Shown here piece by piece: positions 17,977 through 27,494 of a stretch of 64,000 bases of DNA (position 1 is the stretch's first letter; each line of letters begins with the position of its first letter). Under the pieces are notes generated by a model that worked only from the letters and a program-made list of their open reading frames with translations, ran no database searches and was not told the origin of the DNA. Source of the stretch: Paraburkholderia diazotrophica (GTDB lineage: Bacteria; Pseudomonadota; Gammaproteobacteria; Burkholderiales; Burkholderiaceae); assembly GCF_900108945.1 (NCBI RefSeq), contig NZ_FNYE01000023.1, positions 1 to 64,000 on the forward strand. The letters run 5' to 3'. The translations under genes were made by a program, and so were the position numbers.

Positions 17977-18552
17977 ATGTCTGAACAAACCGTCCTGATT
18001 ATCCGCCACGCTGAAAAACCAGAGGCGGGTGGAGACACTGGAATCGATGGGTCCGGAGCCCCCGACTCCAGATCCTTAACACCGCGCGGCTGGCAACGGG
18101 CGGGAATATGGACGGAGCTGTTCGCTCCATCGCTTGATCACGCAGGGACATATCCCAGACCGGCTGCAATCTTCGCTTCGGCCCCCGCAACGCATTCCGA
18201 AATCGCGGCGGGCAATAGTGGTAGCAAGAGCCGACGTCCCCTCGAAACGGTCTCACCACTCGCGGCGAAACTGGGAATCGATGTCAACCTCAACTTTGGG
18301 AAAGGTCAGGAAGGTGACCTCGCGGCGGCAATCGCTCAGATTGACGGCATAACGTTGGTCTGCTGGCAGCACGAGGACATTGCGAGCATCGCGACCGCGC
18401 TCGCCCCAACCGTCGAGAATATTCCCTCCCATTGGCCAGGCGATCGATTCAACGTTATTTTCGAATTCAGCCGCACCGGGAACGGGGAACCGTGGAGTTT
18501 CAATCAGGTGGTGCCAGTCATGCTCCAAGGCGATCCGACCAGCAGTATCTAG
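17977..18552 (+). CDS. Histidine phosphatase (phosphoglycerate-mutase-like) family protein
   Basis: 191 aa, with AAGGAG eight bases before the ATG. The catalytic RHG-type motif is LIIRHAEKP (residues ~8-16, His as phospho-acceptor), followed by SLTPRGWQRAGIW. The second catalytic His is probably in LVCWQHEDIASIA (~residue 131). The family includes phosphatases acting on small phospho-metabolites, proteins or nucleotides; the substrate here is unknown. It is the middle gene of the DUF2278-phosphatase-PLD group, with gaps of ~200 and ~135 bp, so co-transcription is possible but not tight. Confidence 0.85.
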   Translation: MSEQTVLIIRHAEKPEAGGDTGIDGSGAPDSRSLTPRGWQRAGIWTELFAPSLDHAGTYPRPAAIFASAPATHSEIAAGNSGSKSRRPLETVSPLAAKLGIDVNLNFGKGQEGDLAAAIAQIDGITLVCWQHEDIASIATALAPTVENIPSHWPGDRFNVIFEFSRTGNGEPWSFNQVVPVMLQGDPTSSI

Positions 18553-18688
18553 CTCGGTCGGCCAACTTTTTTAACCCTGATCGGATCGCACAATTCCGTG
18601 AACTTGCGCCGACATGTTTGTGCAGTGGTTTGCCTGAAGGAAACAAGAGTCAATCATCATCCATGCCGCCGCTATAGGGGAACAGTCC

Positions 18689-20548
18689 ATGTCATCCTTT
18701 GTCCAGCAATCGGGAACGAAGCTCTTATTGAAAGCCTACGCAGGAGACGCGAAAACCCTGCTTGCGTTCAATCTTCCGGACGAGCGTGATGCAAAGAATC
18801 TCGCTGGTTTCACGATTCAATGCAAACCTGACGGTCAGTCGCCGTACTTTATTCATAATACGCTGCGATTTGAAAATCCAGGAGATCATGCCCAGGACCA
18901 AAGCCAACCACCAAACGCGAGCATCAATGCTCCGATCCACAAGTTTCGCTGGATCCACATCCCGGGTTCCGTGCACCAGGGAATCTCGCCTTTTCTGGGT
19001 GAATACACATACACCGCTACACCCCGATACTTCAACGATGGAGGGATCCTGCAACCGCTCGACCCGAGTCTCAGTGTGTCGCTGACGATAAAGGTAGTGC
19101 CGTTTGCGAAGGGGAATATCGAGCTTGGATTCACACGGGGCTTTACACAGTCCCAAGCATTCGTCAATCATTTCGGCCTTCACGCCCCCATAGAACCGAA
19201 AGGAGAGGATAACCTTGTTTTTGATACGACGGCGATCGCGGGGACCAATGCGCAGGGTCAGAATTTCACCTTCGACGATGAATATGGATGGCTTGGTTTC
19301 ACCGCCCGTCAAAAAATTCTTAGCCTTCTGAAGGATGTAGTTGAGGATGAGGCAAAGTACCTCGACGTCTTTGCGTACGATCTGAACGAACCGACGATCG
19401 TTTCGGCGTTGCTCGAACTCGCCAAGCAGGGGCGAATCCGGATCATTCTCGACGACGCGGCTCTGCATCATTCCGAGACAGACTCAAAACCCGAGGATGT
19501 GTTCGAAAAGCAGTTCGTCACGGTTGCGAAAAGCATGTCAGAGACCGACGCTACCGAGCGATCAAAGCAACCCACCCAGATACTTCGAGGGCATTTTGAA
19601 CGATATGCACATGACAAGATTCTCATTGTCTACCAGGGTGACACCCCCGTCAAAGTACTGACTGGATCGACGAACTATTCGATTACCGGTCTCTACGTAA
19701 ACTCCAATCATGTTATCGGTTATGAGGATAAGGAAGTAGTCGCCAAGTACGCCGATCTGTTCAATACGGCGTGGTCCGGGAGCGCAAAACTGAACGCGTT
19801 CGTTTCATCTCCGATCTCCAACTGGACCTTCTCTACTTCGAAATCCACGACACCGAGGACCGAGATTACGTTTGCACCCCACACCAAGGCATTTGCAAGT
19901 CAGGTGCTCCAGTCGATCGCAGACCGGATCAACGAGGAAGGTAAGCAAGTGACGACCGGCAGTGTCCTCTTCGCGGTGATGGCGCTTGACGAAGGTAGCG
20001 GTCCAGTCCTTGATGCGCTGAAGCAGGTACACAAGAACCAGAAAATATTCAGCTACGGAATTTCTGATAGCACCGACGGCATCTGTCTGTATGCGCCGGG
20101 AAAGACAACTGGTGTTCTGGTAACAGGCAAACCCGCAAAAACAAAACTCCCGCCGCCCTTTAACCAGGTCCGGAATATCGGAGGCATCGGCCACCAAGTT
20201 CACCACAAGTTTGTCGTATGCGGATTTAACGGTGACAACCCCGTTGTCTATTGTGGCTCGTCCAACCTCGCGCTTGGCGGAGAAACGCACAACGCCGACA
20301 ACCTGCTGGCCATCTACGGACCGGATGTCGCAACCGCGTTCGCGATCGAAGCGTTGGCTCTTGTGGACCACTTCGACTTTCTGGACCGACTTTCTTCAAC
20401 AGCCAAACAGGCGACGGAGAACCCTCCTGCCATGAAGTCGCAGGCCGCAGCTGATGCGCAATGGTTTTTGTCAACGAATGACACCTGGGCAAAACCCTAT
20501 TTCGACCCTGGCGACCTTCACTGCGTAGACAGGTTACTTTTCGCCTGA
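18689..20548 (+). CDS. Phospholipase-D-like (HKD superfamily) protein
   Basis: 619 aa. Residues ~1-190 form an N-terminal beta-rich domain of unknown type. The PLD fold spans ~200-590 with two active-site halves: HDKILIVYQGD...LTGSTNYS (~309-333) and HHKFVVCGFNGDNPVVYCGS followed by SNLALGGETHNAD (~505-540). Both keep the H-x-K and G-S-x-N parts of the HKD signature, but the Asp five residues after Lys is absent (Tyr and Gly there); an Asp occurs three residues later in each. Such proteins can be phosphodiesterases, nucleases or inactive scaffolds. No signal peptide is seen, so it is probably cytoplasmic. Last gene of the trio. Confidence 0.82.
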   Translation: MSSFVQQSGTKLLLKAYAGDAKTLLAFNLPDERDAKNLAGFTIQCKPDGQSPYFIHNTLRFENPGDHAQDQSQPPNASINAPIHKFRWIHIPGSVHQGISPFLGEYTYTATPRYFNDGGILQPLDPSLSVSLTIKVVPFAKGNIELGFTRGFTQSQAFVNHFGLHAPIEPKGEDNLVFDTTAIAGTNAQGQNFTFDDEYGWLGFTARQKILSLLKDVVEDEAKYLDVFAYDLNEPTIVSALLELAKQGRIRIILDDAALHHSETDSKPEDVFEKQFVTVAKSMSETDATERSKQPTQILRGHFERYAHDKILIVYQGDTPVKVLTGSTNYSITGLYVNSNHVIGYEDKEVVAKYADLFNTAWSGSAKLNAFVSSPISNWTFSTSKSTTPRTEITFAPHTKAFASQVLQSIADRINEEGKQVTTGSVLFAVMALDEGSGPVLDALKQVHKNQKIFSYGISDSTDGICLYAPGKTTGVLVTGKPAKTKLPPPFNQVRNIGGIGHQVHHKFVVCGFNGDNPVVYCGSSNLALGGETHNADNLLAIYGPDVATAFAIEALALVDHFDFLDRLSSTAKQATENPPAMKSQAAADAQWFLSTNDTWAKPYFDPGDLHCVDRLLFA

Positions 20549-20620
20549 TGCAATGATTCAGATAGGCACAAATCGCGCGACACGCCTACGGCAGGTTGAG
20601 TAGGGGTGATCGTACTTACC

Positions 20621-20756
20621 GTGCAAATTCTGGCGGTTGCCGTGCGCAGAGGCTTGCCCCACACGGGTTTGCCGTTTCCTGGGTGTCGCACAATCATGAG
20701 TTACGCAAGTCGTTGATCTGTAGGTTGTTTTTCGTGGAAACCGCCAGAATTTGCAC
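20621..20756. repeat. 136-bp segment bounded by perfect 18-bp inverted repeats (MITE-like)
   Basis: GTGCAAATTCTGGCGGTT at 20621-20638 recurs as its exact complement at 20739-20756. The 100 bp between contains no gene. Such small units with long perfect ends are typical of miniature inverted-repeat elements or remains of a transposon. No obvious target duplication was identified. Confidence 0.7.
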
Positions 20757-20855
20757 GATTCGGACGATTACCCCGAACAGCAAGAGCCGCAGTGGCACAT
20801 GCAGCGCGACCGCTATCCGAGCACCGTGCCTTGGTTGCCGAAGCCTGTGCATTGA
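20757..20855 (+). pseudogene. Possible 3' end of a lost gene
   Basis: Starting exactly where the 18-bp repeat ends, one frame reads DDYPEQQEPQWHMQRDRYPS then TVPWLPKPVH and a stop. The amino-acid composition is protein-like, but no family was recognised and there is no start. It could be the C-terminus of a gene cut by the inverted-repeat element. Confidence 0.3.
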
Positions 20856-20934
20856 CCACTGGGTCCAGAATTGAGGGCAAGCCCCGCTGCGCGGACGTAG
20901 ACAGGGCGGCGCGCGCGATCGTCGTCCTGGCTCT

Positions 20935-20958
20935 AAAAAAATCCCCGCGAACTGGGGG
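20935..20958 (-). terminator. Weak hairpin with T-run downstream of hsdS
   Basis: Read on the minus strand: CCCC, a seven-base loop, GGGG, then A and seven T. The stem is only four to five pairs, so termination strength is doubtful. It lies about 165 bp after the hsdS stop, in the right orientation to end the hsdRMS transcript. Confidence 0.35.
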
Positions 20959-21123
20959 TGGGAGGGGAAAAACCCGACGTCGCGCGGGCGGGGTATGACC
21001 GACTCCCGTGGTGCGGCCATTTTTTACCAAAGAAGCGCGGGAGTATGGGCGCATAGAAGCGCGGGGGGGCTATCGCCGCGCCCCGCGGCGCCCCCGCCAT
21101 GTCGTGACGCGCCGAGCGAAATG

Positions 21124-22509
21124 CTACTCGACGGAGGTCGGTTCTTCTTCGCGCGGTGCAACGGGTGCGGCGCGTTTTGCACGCGTGCCCTTCGTCGCCT
21201 TGCCTTCGCCTGACCGTTGGTTCGCCAATCGCTTCAACAGTTCGGCGGCTGGCTCATCGTTCGGGTCCTGCGGAACGAGTTCGCCACGGAAGGCTTTTGC
21301 GAGCAGTGCTGGCGTCAGACTTTCGACTAACCCGTACGCGGCTGCGCAACGGCTTTCAAGGGTGTCAGCGTAGGCAAACAACGACCTGACTCGGCGGACA
21401 ATCTCGTTTTGTTCCCTGACTGAAGGGAGCAAGAACTCGAACGCGGCAAGCTTCTTCGCGTTAATGTTCGATTGACTTACACCATCCGATTTCACTCGCC
21501 AACAGTAGTCCCGACCCGCTGGACTATTGAGGCAGTAGTTAAGGTAATCGGGCAACAGTCGGTCCGAGCATCGAACCTTGATCAGATATCCCGCGTAAAT
21601 CGCGTCGTGTTCCCCATTGAACACCGCAGTCTTTCCGACCAGTTCCGGACTGTTCGTTCTGTTAAACAGGACATCGCCCGCTTTCAAGCGGTATTTCGCT
21701 ATTTCCATTGGGTCGGACGTATAGACGAGGTCGGTCCACTTGAGTTGTCCCTCCTGGATGTTACCCATTCGAAGTACCGGGACCGCGCCAGTCCTGGAAG
21801 ACTTTGCCGATGAACCATAAGAGAATTCCTCCGCAACCGACGACAACTGCACTTGAGGCCAGTCCTCCTCGCGATGGTTCTCGGCACGCCACTGTGCCGT
21901 TAGTGAGCCTGACGTTGCTGCGCTGAGCACAGATTGCCGAAAGCGTTTCAGGATCGCTGGAACTCGATCAAGCCGTTCCCGGCACGCGTCGACGCGCGCG
22001 ATCACGGTGTCGAGCTTGTCGGCGACGCGCTTTTGCTCCGGCATAGGCGCCAGAATGAAGGGCGCCTTCTTACCCGCATCCGTGCCGAGCCTCGGCATAT
22101 TGACGCCGTGGCTAACCTGATTTACGTAGGTAATGAATATCGGGTTTCGCATCCAGTAGTAAAGGTATCGTCCATACACTGCTGGATTGCCTTGCAAAGG
22201 AACGATTTCAGTGGTGCAAACCCCGTCTGAATCTGCGAAAAGGACCTTATTCAAATACGGTCGAAGTTTTCCGTACAGTACATCTCCCGCGTTAAACGCG
22301 TTCTTTGTGCTCTTCGACTTTCTGTCGGAAAAAGTACAGCGCTGTATGAGTCGCGAACTATCCTTTTCGATGTCTTCCAGTTCGAGAACCCAGGTCTCGG
22401 GACCGATTGCATCCGGTTCGACCTTCGTTGTCTTCCCGTAGTCGACTACATCGCCGAGTTCGATGTGCAACCACGACTCGGGTATTTCGAAACATTGGTT
22501 CGAGGTCAC
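21124..22509 (-). CDS. hsdS: Type I restriction-modification specificity subunit HsdS
   Basis: 461 aa, GTG start overlapping the hsdM stop as GTGA, so translationally coupled. The two target-recognition domains are visible as repeated units. The first begins PESWLHIELGDVVDYG and has FNAGDVLYGKLRPYLNKVLF. The second begins WPQVQLSSVAEEFSYGSSAK and has RLKAGDVLFNRTNSPELVGK. Each ends in a helical spacer (MPEQKRVADKLDTVIARVDA and VREQNEIVRRVRSLFAYADT). HsdS determines the bipartite DNA site recognised by the complex. The C-terminus has a Lys/Arg-rich tail beyond the second spacer. It looks complete. Confidence 0.93.
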   Translation of the reverse strand: MTSNQCFEIPESWLHIELGDVVDYGKTTKVEPDAIGPETWVLELEDIEKDSSRLIQRCTFSDRKSKSTKNAFNAGDVLYGKLRPYLNKVLFADSDGVCTTEIVPLQGNPAVYGRYLYYWMRNPIFITYVNQVSHGVNMPRLGTDAGKKAPFILAPMPEQKRVADKLDTVIARVDACRERLDRVPAILKRFRQSVLSAATSGSLTAQWRAENHREEDWPQVQLSSVAEEFSYGSSAKSSRTGAVPVLRMGNIQEGQLKWTDLVYTSDPMEIAKYRLKAGDVLFNRTNSPELVGKTAVFNGEHDAIYAGYLIKVRCSDRLLPDYLNYCLNSPAGRDYCWRVKSDGVSQSNINAKKLAAFEFLLPSVREQNEIVRRVRSLFAYADTLESRCAAAYGLVESLTPALLAKAFRGELVPQDPNDEPAAELLKRLANQRSGEGKATKGTRAKRAAPVAPREEEPTSVE

Positions 22510-23963
22510 GATTCGAGCTCCTCACCAAGTTCGGCAAGGATCGCCCTCAGCCCATCAACCGCAGCATTCAGTTCGTCCATAGCTTCTCTAGCAAGTACCG
22601 CAGGTTCTTGTAGATCGAAAGCATCATCCGCATTCTCGTCCTTAAGCCATGCGATATCTAAGCTGTCGCCACGGTCCGCTATCCATTTGCGACTAAAACC
22701 TCGAAATCGACCACTATCGCCCTGATCCACGCGCTTGCTCTTTCCATCGACAGCTTTGCCATAGGCTATTTCGAACTCCGCGAAATGTTCACGCAAAAGA
22801 GGCGTTCGCTTGCCAAACTTCGGCGCATTCGCCCGCAGATCATAGACCCATACCTGCTTAGTGCTATCGGTCGCTGACTGGCTCACCTTGTTGAAGAAGA
22901 GGACGTTGGTCTTCACGCCTTGTGCGTAGAAGATGCCGGTCGGCAAACGCAGAATCGTGTGCAGGTTGCACTTGTTCATTAGGTCGCGCCGAATGTCGGT
23001 ACCGACGCCAGAGTCAAACAATACGTTATCAGGCACAACAACCGCCGCGCGCCCACCATCCTTTAGATGCCGCACGATGTGCTGCAAGAAAGCGAGCTGC
23101 TTGTTGCTCGTCTCGTAGGTGAGGTCGTCGCGGGTTGGCCCTCCGCCACCCTTCGCCGTACCGAAGGGCGGATTGCTCAGGATGATGTCGGACTTGGGAA
23201 GGGCGGCCCCCGCGTTGCCGAGCGTATTCCCGATGTGGACAACTCCCTCATCATCGCCCTCCATTCCGTGCAACATGCAGTTCATTAATGCAAGCCGCCG
23301 CGTGCTCGACACCAGTTCCATACCGACAAACGCCTTGTTGCGCTGGAATGCGCGCTGCTTCTCGTTCAGATCGTAGAGGTCGTCCGTCTGCGCCTTGATG
23401 TACGCGTCCGATGCGATGAGAAAGCCAGCGGTGCCTGCTGCCGGGTCTTGAATCGTCTCGCCCGGTTGCGGCTTGATGATGTGGACAATGCTGTCGATGA
23501 GCGGGCGCGGCGTGAAGTATTGGCCTGCACCGGACTTGGTCTCGTTTGCGTTCTTCTGCAGCAAACCTTCGTACAGGTCACCGAGCCCGTCGTGTTTCGC
23601 CGAGAACCAGTCGATAGCATCGAGGCTCTTGACAAGTTGCTCGAGATGGCGGGCTTCCTTCAGGCTCGTCTGTGCATCGGCGTAGATGGCTGCGATCAGC
23701 TTGTCGGTGCTTTGGCTCAGCGACAGCAACATGGCGCGGTAGTGATTCAGGAGGTTCAACCCGCTCCTGCCGGTCAAGTCAGGCCAGCGCGCCCCTTCGG
23801 GCAGCTTGTGCTTGCTGAGCAGGCCGTTCTGCGTGTTCTCATGTTCCATCTTGATGAACAGCAGCAGCACCAGCTCGGTTACGTAGTTAGTGTACGTGAT
23901 GCCATCGTCACGAAGCACATCACACAGGTTCCACAGCTTCTGGACAATATCGTTGTTAGTCAT
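22506..23963 (-). CDS. hsdM: Type I restriction-modification methyltransferase HsdM
   Basis: 485 aa. The N-terminal helical HsdM domain (residues ~5-135) is followed by the N6-adenine methyltransferase domain: the cofactor-binding region around PGETIQDPAAGTAGFLI and catalytic motif IV NPPFG in IILSNPPFGTAKG (~residue 262). FYAQGVKTNVLFF, typical of HsdM, comes later. With HsdS it modifies adenines in the recognition site; with HsdR it forms the restriction complex. It lies 66 bp after hsdR and overlaps hsdS, in the order R-M-S. No disruption was seen. Confidence 0.95.
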   Translation of the reverse strand: MTNNDIVQKLWNLCDVLRDDGITYTNYVTELVLLLFIKMEHENTQNGLLSKHKLPEGARWPDLTGRSGLNLLNHYRAMLLSLSQSTDKLIAAIYADAQTSLKEARHLEQLVKSLDAIDWFSAKHDGLGDLYEGLLQKNANETKSGAGQYFTPRPLIDSIVHIIKPQPGETIQDPAAGTAGFLIASDAYIKAQTDDLYDLNEKQRAFQRNKAFVGMELVSSTRRLALMNCMLHGMEGDDEGVVHIGNTLGNAGAALPKSDIILSNPPFGTAKGGGGPTRDDLTYETSNKQLAFLQHIVRHLKDGGRAAVVVPDNVLFDSGVGTDIRRDLMNKCNLHTILRLPTGIFYAQGVKTNVLFFNKVSQSATDSTKQVWVYDLRANAPKFGKRTPLLREHFAEFEIAYGKAVDGKSKRVDQGDSGRFRGFSRKWIADRGDSLDIAWLKDENADDAFDLQEPAVLAREAMDELNAAVDGLRAILAELGEELES

Positions 23964-24029
23964 GGGGGCTAGTTCTTGAGATGTTCGCGGGGATCTGACG
24001 CACGGGCGGAGCGATCCCCAAGGTGAGAA

Positions 24030-27000
24030 TTATGCCACTTGCGGCCAGAGCGCCCCGGCGAGGCCTTGCAGGACATCATCGAGTTTACCGCCCAGCGTCT
24101 TGTTCAACAGCTTCGCGCCACCATCGTTGGCAAACGTGGTGTTAACGAACTGCTCATCGATAACCACCTCGTGCACGAGTTGCTTCGCCAGTCGTTCGAG
24201 CCATTTTCGTTGCACGGGAGTCCAGTTTGTCATCTTGTAAATCCCTTCCATCGCATGTGAAACGCGCTGATCGAAGGGGAGGAGGGCCTCGCCGAGCGCG
24301 GCCTGCCGAATGTAGCCAACTATGCTGGCGGCTATCTCTTGATTAGTCTGGTTGCGCCACGCGGTTCTGATCTTCGCTTCGGTGTAGCCGTGTTGGTCGA
24401 GCAGCAGGCGGACCGCGCGCAGGTCTGCGCGCGTCAGGTCCCTCGGTCGATTCACGACAACTGACAGCGCAGCCGTCTCGTTCACCTGCCTGCGAATGAA
24501 GCTGGTGAAACTGTCGAGATAGTCTTCTGGCCTGCCGAACTCGCCATAGCTTTGTTCCCGGAGCACCAATTCATCCGCATGCTCTGAAATGATCGGCATA
24601 TGCTCCGTCCCTGCAAGTTGCTTCACCTCGGCGAGTTGGTCGAGTAGCTCCTTGTGCTGACGGACGAAGTCGGCCGCGCCCGTGGGCCCAAGCTCATGCA
24701 GGTGTTCATGTAGCTTGCTCGCAGGCACGCCCCACGTCTGTTCAAGTCGGGCGAGCCGTTCTTGCAGCGCTGGTCTCTTTTCCGCTTGGTGCGCCGCCTT
24801 CCGGAGCACGCGCATCAGGCTTTGGTTCAGTGCGTCGAGAACCTCGTGAGCATGCGTCCTTTCGGGCGTGCTGCCCGGCGCGTCGAAGCTCGCCGGGTTA
24901 GTAAGCTCATCGATGAGCTGCTCGATGCTCACGTTCGGGTCCTTCACGAGCGGCTTCATCGTCGTCACGTCTTCAAGCGCCGCGTAGATGTCCACTGGAT
25001 CGTAGATCTTGAAGACGGTCTTGCCGATCTCATCGCATCGGCGCGTGGCGCGCCCGATCATCTGCTCGTAAAGAATCCGGGACCGGACTCGGCGCAGGAA
25101 AACGAGATGGCAAATTGGCGGTACATCGATGCCGGTTGTGAGCAAGTCTACCGTGACAGCAATGCTGGGGAATCGCTCGTTCTTGTACTGACGGATAAGC
25201 TGGCTCACCTTGTCTGATTGGCCGGTAATTTTCTTCACCGCAGCTTCGTTATAGTCATTGCCATACTGCTCCTTGAAGGCCTCGCCGAGCAGGCGGGTAA
25301 CCATGTCTGCATGCAGGTCGGTTGCGCAGAAGATCAGGGCCTTCTCTTCGCCGAACGGGTCCAATTCCTTCGCCAACTCGGCGCAGATGACCTTGTTGAA
25401 CTGCTCACTAATGACGCGGCGGTTGAAGGATTCGACATTGAAGTTCAGCTCATCGTCCAACTCGGAGAGTTCCAATTCGCCGGTTGCCATATTGATGGCC
25501 GTGACCTTCTCGCCTTTCTCGAACTTGATACCGTGCTTGGTTAGCAGCGTCTCGTATCGGATCGGCGGTTCGTGGTCGATCAGCCAATCGTCGGCAACTG
25601 CCTCGCGGTAGGAGTACGTGTAGACGGGTTTGCCGAATATCTCGGTCGTGTGCTTCGCGGGGGTTGCGGTGAGCCCGATCTTCACAGCATCAAAGTAGTC
25701 GAGAACCCGGCGATAGCTCGACAAGTATTGCGCCTGCTCGCGAACTACTAGTTCGCCCTCGGTCATTTCCTGGTCCAGCGTATAGCCGCGATGTGCTTCA
25801 TCGACAATAATGCAGTCGAACTCATCGATCCCCGGAGGGGAGTCAGACTGCAGGATGCGCCGAACCATTGCCTGCACCGTCGCGACTTGTACGCGCGTCT
25901 CAGCCTCGGCGGACATATCGCCCAACTCGGCAACATTGTATATCTTCGATAGCGGCTGATTCTGTTCAAGCAATGCCTCGTCGAATGCGTCGGTCGCTTG
26001 CTGGCCCAGCGCAGTACGGTCCACGAGGAAAAGTATTCGTCGGAAGCGCTCGGTTTTCAGGAGCCGGTACATGAGACCGATAATGGTTCGGGTCTTGCCG
26101 GTGCCGGTTGCCATTGCAACGAGGATGGCGCGTTGTCCCTCGGTCAGGGCTGCTTCGACTCCCTGAATCGCCCTGACTTGGTAGTCGCGCAGCCTCAGGT
26201 AATCGAAGCCCTCTTGCGCAAGTTTTGCTTCGGCCTCTTCCTTGCTCCGCTTCAATCGATCGATCAAACCTTCGGGCTGGTGAAAACCAATGAGCGCATC
26301 GGCCAGATTCGACGGCACGCGCAGATCGCGGAACCATGTGCCACTCTGTTCGCGCAGTTGCTCAATGTAGGGGCGACCGTTGCATGAGTAAGCGAATGGG
26401 ACCTGGAAAAATTCATCTTGCCCATCCGGCCATGGTCCGTGTAGTCCGGCTACCTTCCATGCTGGAGAGTGATCCAGTGCAAGTTGGAAGCCGCGCGAGT
26501 ATCGCTCAGCCTGTCCGATCTTCCCCGCGACGTTTTTGTTGATGCTCTTCGCCTCCACCACGGCGATCGGCATCATCCCCGCGAAGAGTATGTAATCGGC
26601 AGACTGCTTGCCTAGCGTGGGCCATTCGGCAATTGCCTTGTTCCTTCCTGCCTCAGGCCGCGCGCCTTTCGCATATGTCAATTGTTGTGTGTCCGCGACC
26701 CAGCCCGCATCGACTAGCTGTTGGTCGATGAGGATGCGCGTTAGCTCTTCGCTCAGCACGAGATTCTTCGTCGCCTTCTTCGTGCTCGCCTGCGCCTCCT
26801 TGGCTTGCTGGGCGTCGAGTTGCGCCTGCAACTGCTTTACCTTAGCGTCGAATTCTTCCTGGGCCTTCTTGAGAGCAGCCTCTTGTTCGTATGCAAGCTC
26901 CTTGTACGTCGTCGCCTCAGCGTCCATCTGCAACGCGAGCGTCTCGTATTCCTGCTTTTCCTGCGCGACGAGGTCGGCAAGCTGCTGATTGTCTTCGAGG

Positions 27001-27494
27001 GTTTGCGAGGCGGCCTTCAGTTGCGCCTTGAGCTGGTCGATCTCGTTCTGGAGGTTGCGCAGATGCGCGCTGGGGTCTGCGGGCGGAACAAATGGGCCGG
27101 GCTTGAATGCCGTCCCTTGTTTGCCGAATGATTCATGGAACCAGATGGCGAGCGCGCGTGCGACCTTGAGGCCGTCCATGGCCTCCTTGTGCTGCGTCTT
27201 GAACTCGTGAGTTGCTTTGTTTCCTTCCACGCGCAGGGTATGGAACATGCCCCGGATGGTCCGGTCAAGCCCAGCCTCTCGCTCCAGCCGATAGAGCAGG
27301 TCGGCCTGGCCTATTTCCTCGAACTCGACGCCCAATCGCGCCGCCAAGTCCTGCGCCATCGCCTCTCCGAACTGGCGGAGCTTGATCAATGTCGTGTTGG
27401 GGTCGGGGGCGAAAACGTTCTCGGCTGCTGCGCCTAGTTGCGCGAGGAGTGGTGAGTGCTCGGCAAGAAAACTGAAATTCCCGGAATGGCTCAC
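24030..27494 (-). CDS. hsdR: Type I restriction endonuclease subunit HsdR (EcoEI-like)
   Basis: About 1154 aa from a GTG at 27494. This start is preferred because the family N-terminus (FSFLAEHSPLLAQLGAAAE) begins seven residues later; a frame extending to 27641 adds an unlikely 49-residue leader. No clear ribosome site is visible for either. Domains in order: DUF4145-like N-terminus (~1-120), coiled coil (~150-245), PD-(D/E)XK nuclease core with VVEAKSINKNV (~310), SF2 helicase with Walker A ATGTGKT (~460) and DEAHRG (~562), motif VI QMIGRATRRCDEIG, and an EcoEI-type C-terminal domain. It translocates DNA and cuts unmethylated phage DNA far from the site. Confidence 0.93.
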   Translation of the reverse strand: MSHSGNFSFLAEHSPLLAQLGAAAENVFAPDPNTTLIKLRQFGEAMAQDLAARLGVEFEEIGQADLLYRLEREAGLDRTIRGMFHTLRVEGNKATHEFKTQHKEAMDGLKVARALAIWFHESFGKQGTAFKPGPFVPPADPSAHLRNLQNEIDQLKAQLKAASQTLEDNQQLADLVAQEKQEYETLALQMDAEATTYKELAYEQEAALKKAQEEFDAKVKQLQAQLDAQQAKEAQASTKKATKNLVLSEELTRILIDQQLVDAGWVADTQQLTYAKGARPEAGRNKAIAEWPTLGKQSADYILFAGMMPIAVVEAKSINKNVAGKIGQAERYSRGFQLALDHSPAWKVAGLHGPWPDGQDEFFQVPFAYSCNGRPYIEQLREQSGTWFRDLRVPSNLADALIGFHQPEGLIDRLKRSKEEAEAKLAQEGFDYLRLRDYQVRAIQGVEAALTEGQRAILVAMATGTGKTRTIIGLMYRLLKTERFRRILFLVDRTALGQQATDAFDEALLEQNQPLSKIYNVAELGDMSAEAETRVQVATVQAMVRRILQSDSPPGIDEFDCIIVDEAHRGYTLDQEMTEGELVVREQAQYLSSYRRVLDYFDAVKIGLTATPAKHTTEIFGKPVYTYSYREAVADDWLIDHEPPIRYETLLTKHGIKFEKGEKVTAINMATGELELSELDDELNFNVESFNRRVISEQFNKVICAELAKELDPFGEEKALIFCATDLHADMVTRLLGEAFKEQYGNDYNEAAVKKITGQSDKVSQLIRQYKNERFPSIAVTVDLLTTGIDVPPICHLVFLRRVRSRILYEQMIGRATRRCDEIGKTVFKIYDPVDIYAALEDVTTMKPLVKDPNVSIEQLIDELTNPASFDAPGSTPERTHAHEVLDALNQSLMRVLRKAAHQAEKRPALQERLARLEQTWGVPASKLHEHLHELGPTGAADFVRQHKELLDQLAEVKQLAGTEHMPIISEHADELVLREQSYGEFGRPEDYLDSFTSFIRRQVNETAALSVVVNRPRDLTRADLRAVRLLLDQHGYTEAKIRTAWRNQTNQEIAASIVGYIRQAALGEALLPFDQRVSHAMEGIYKMTNWTPVQRKWLERLAKQLVHEVVIDEQFVNTTFANDGGAKLLNKTLGGKLDDVLQGLAGALWPQVA

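Larger units (their letters stand above)
20549..21123. other. Gene-free interval between the PLD-like gene and hsdS
   Basis: Contains the inverted-repeat element at 20621-20756, a gene 3'-end relic at 20757-20855 and a weak minus-strand hairpin near 20935. No intact gene was seen. Confidence 0.5.
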
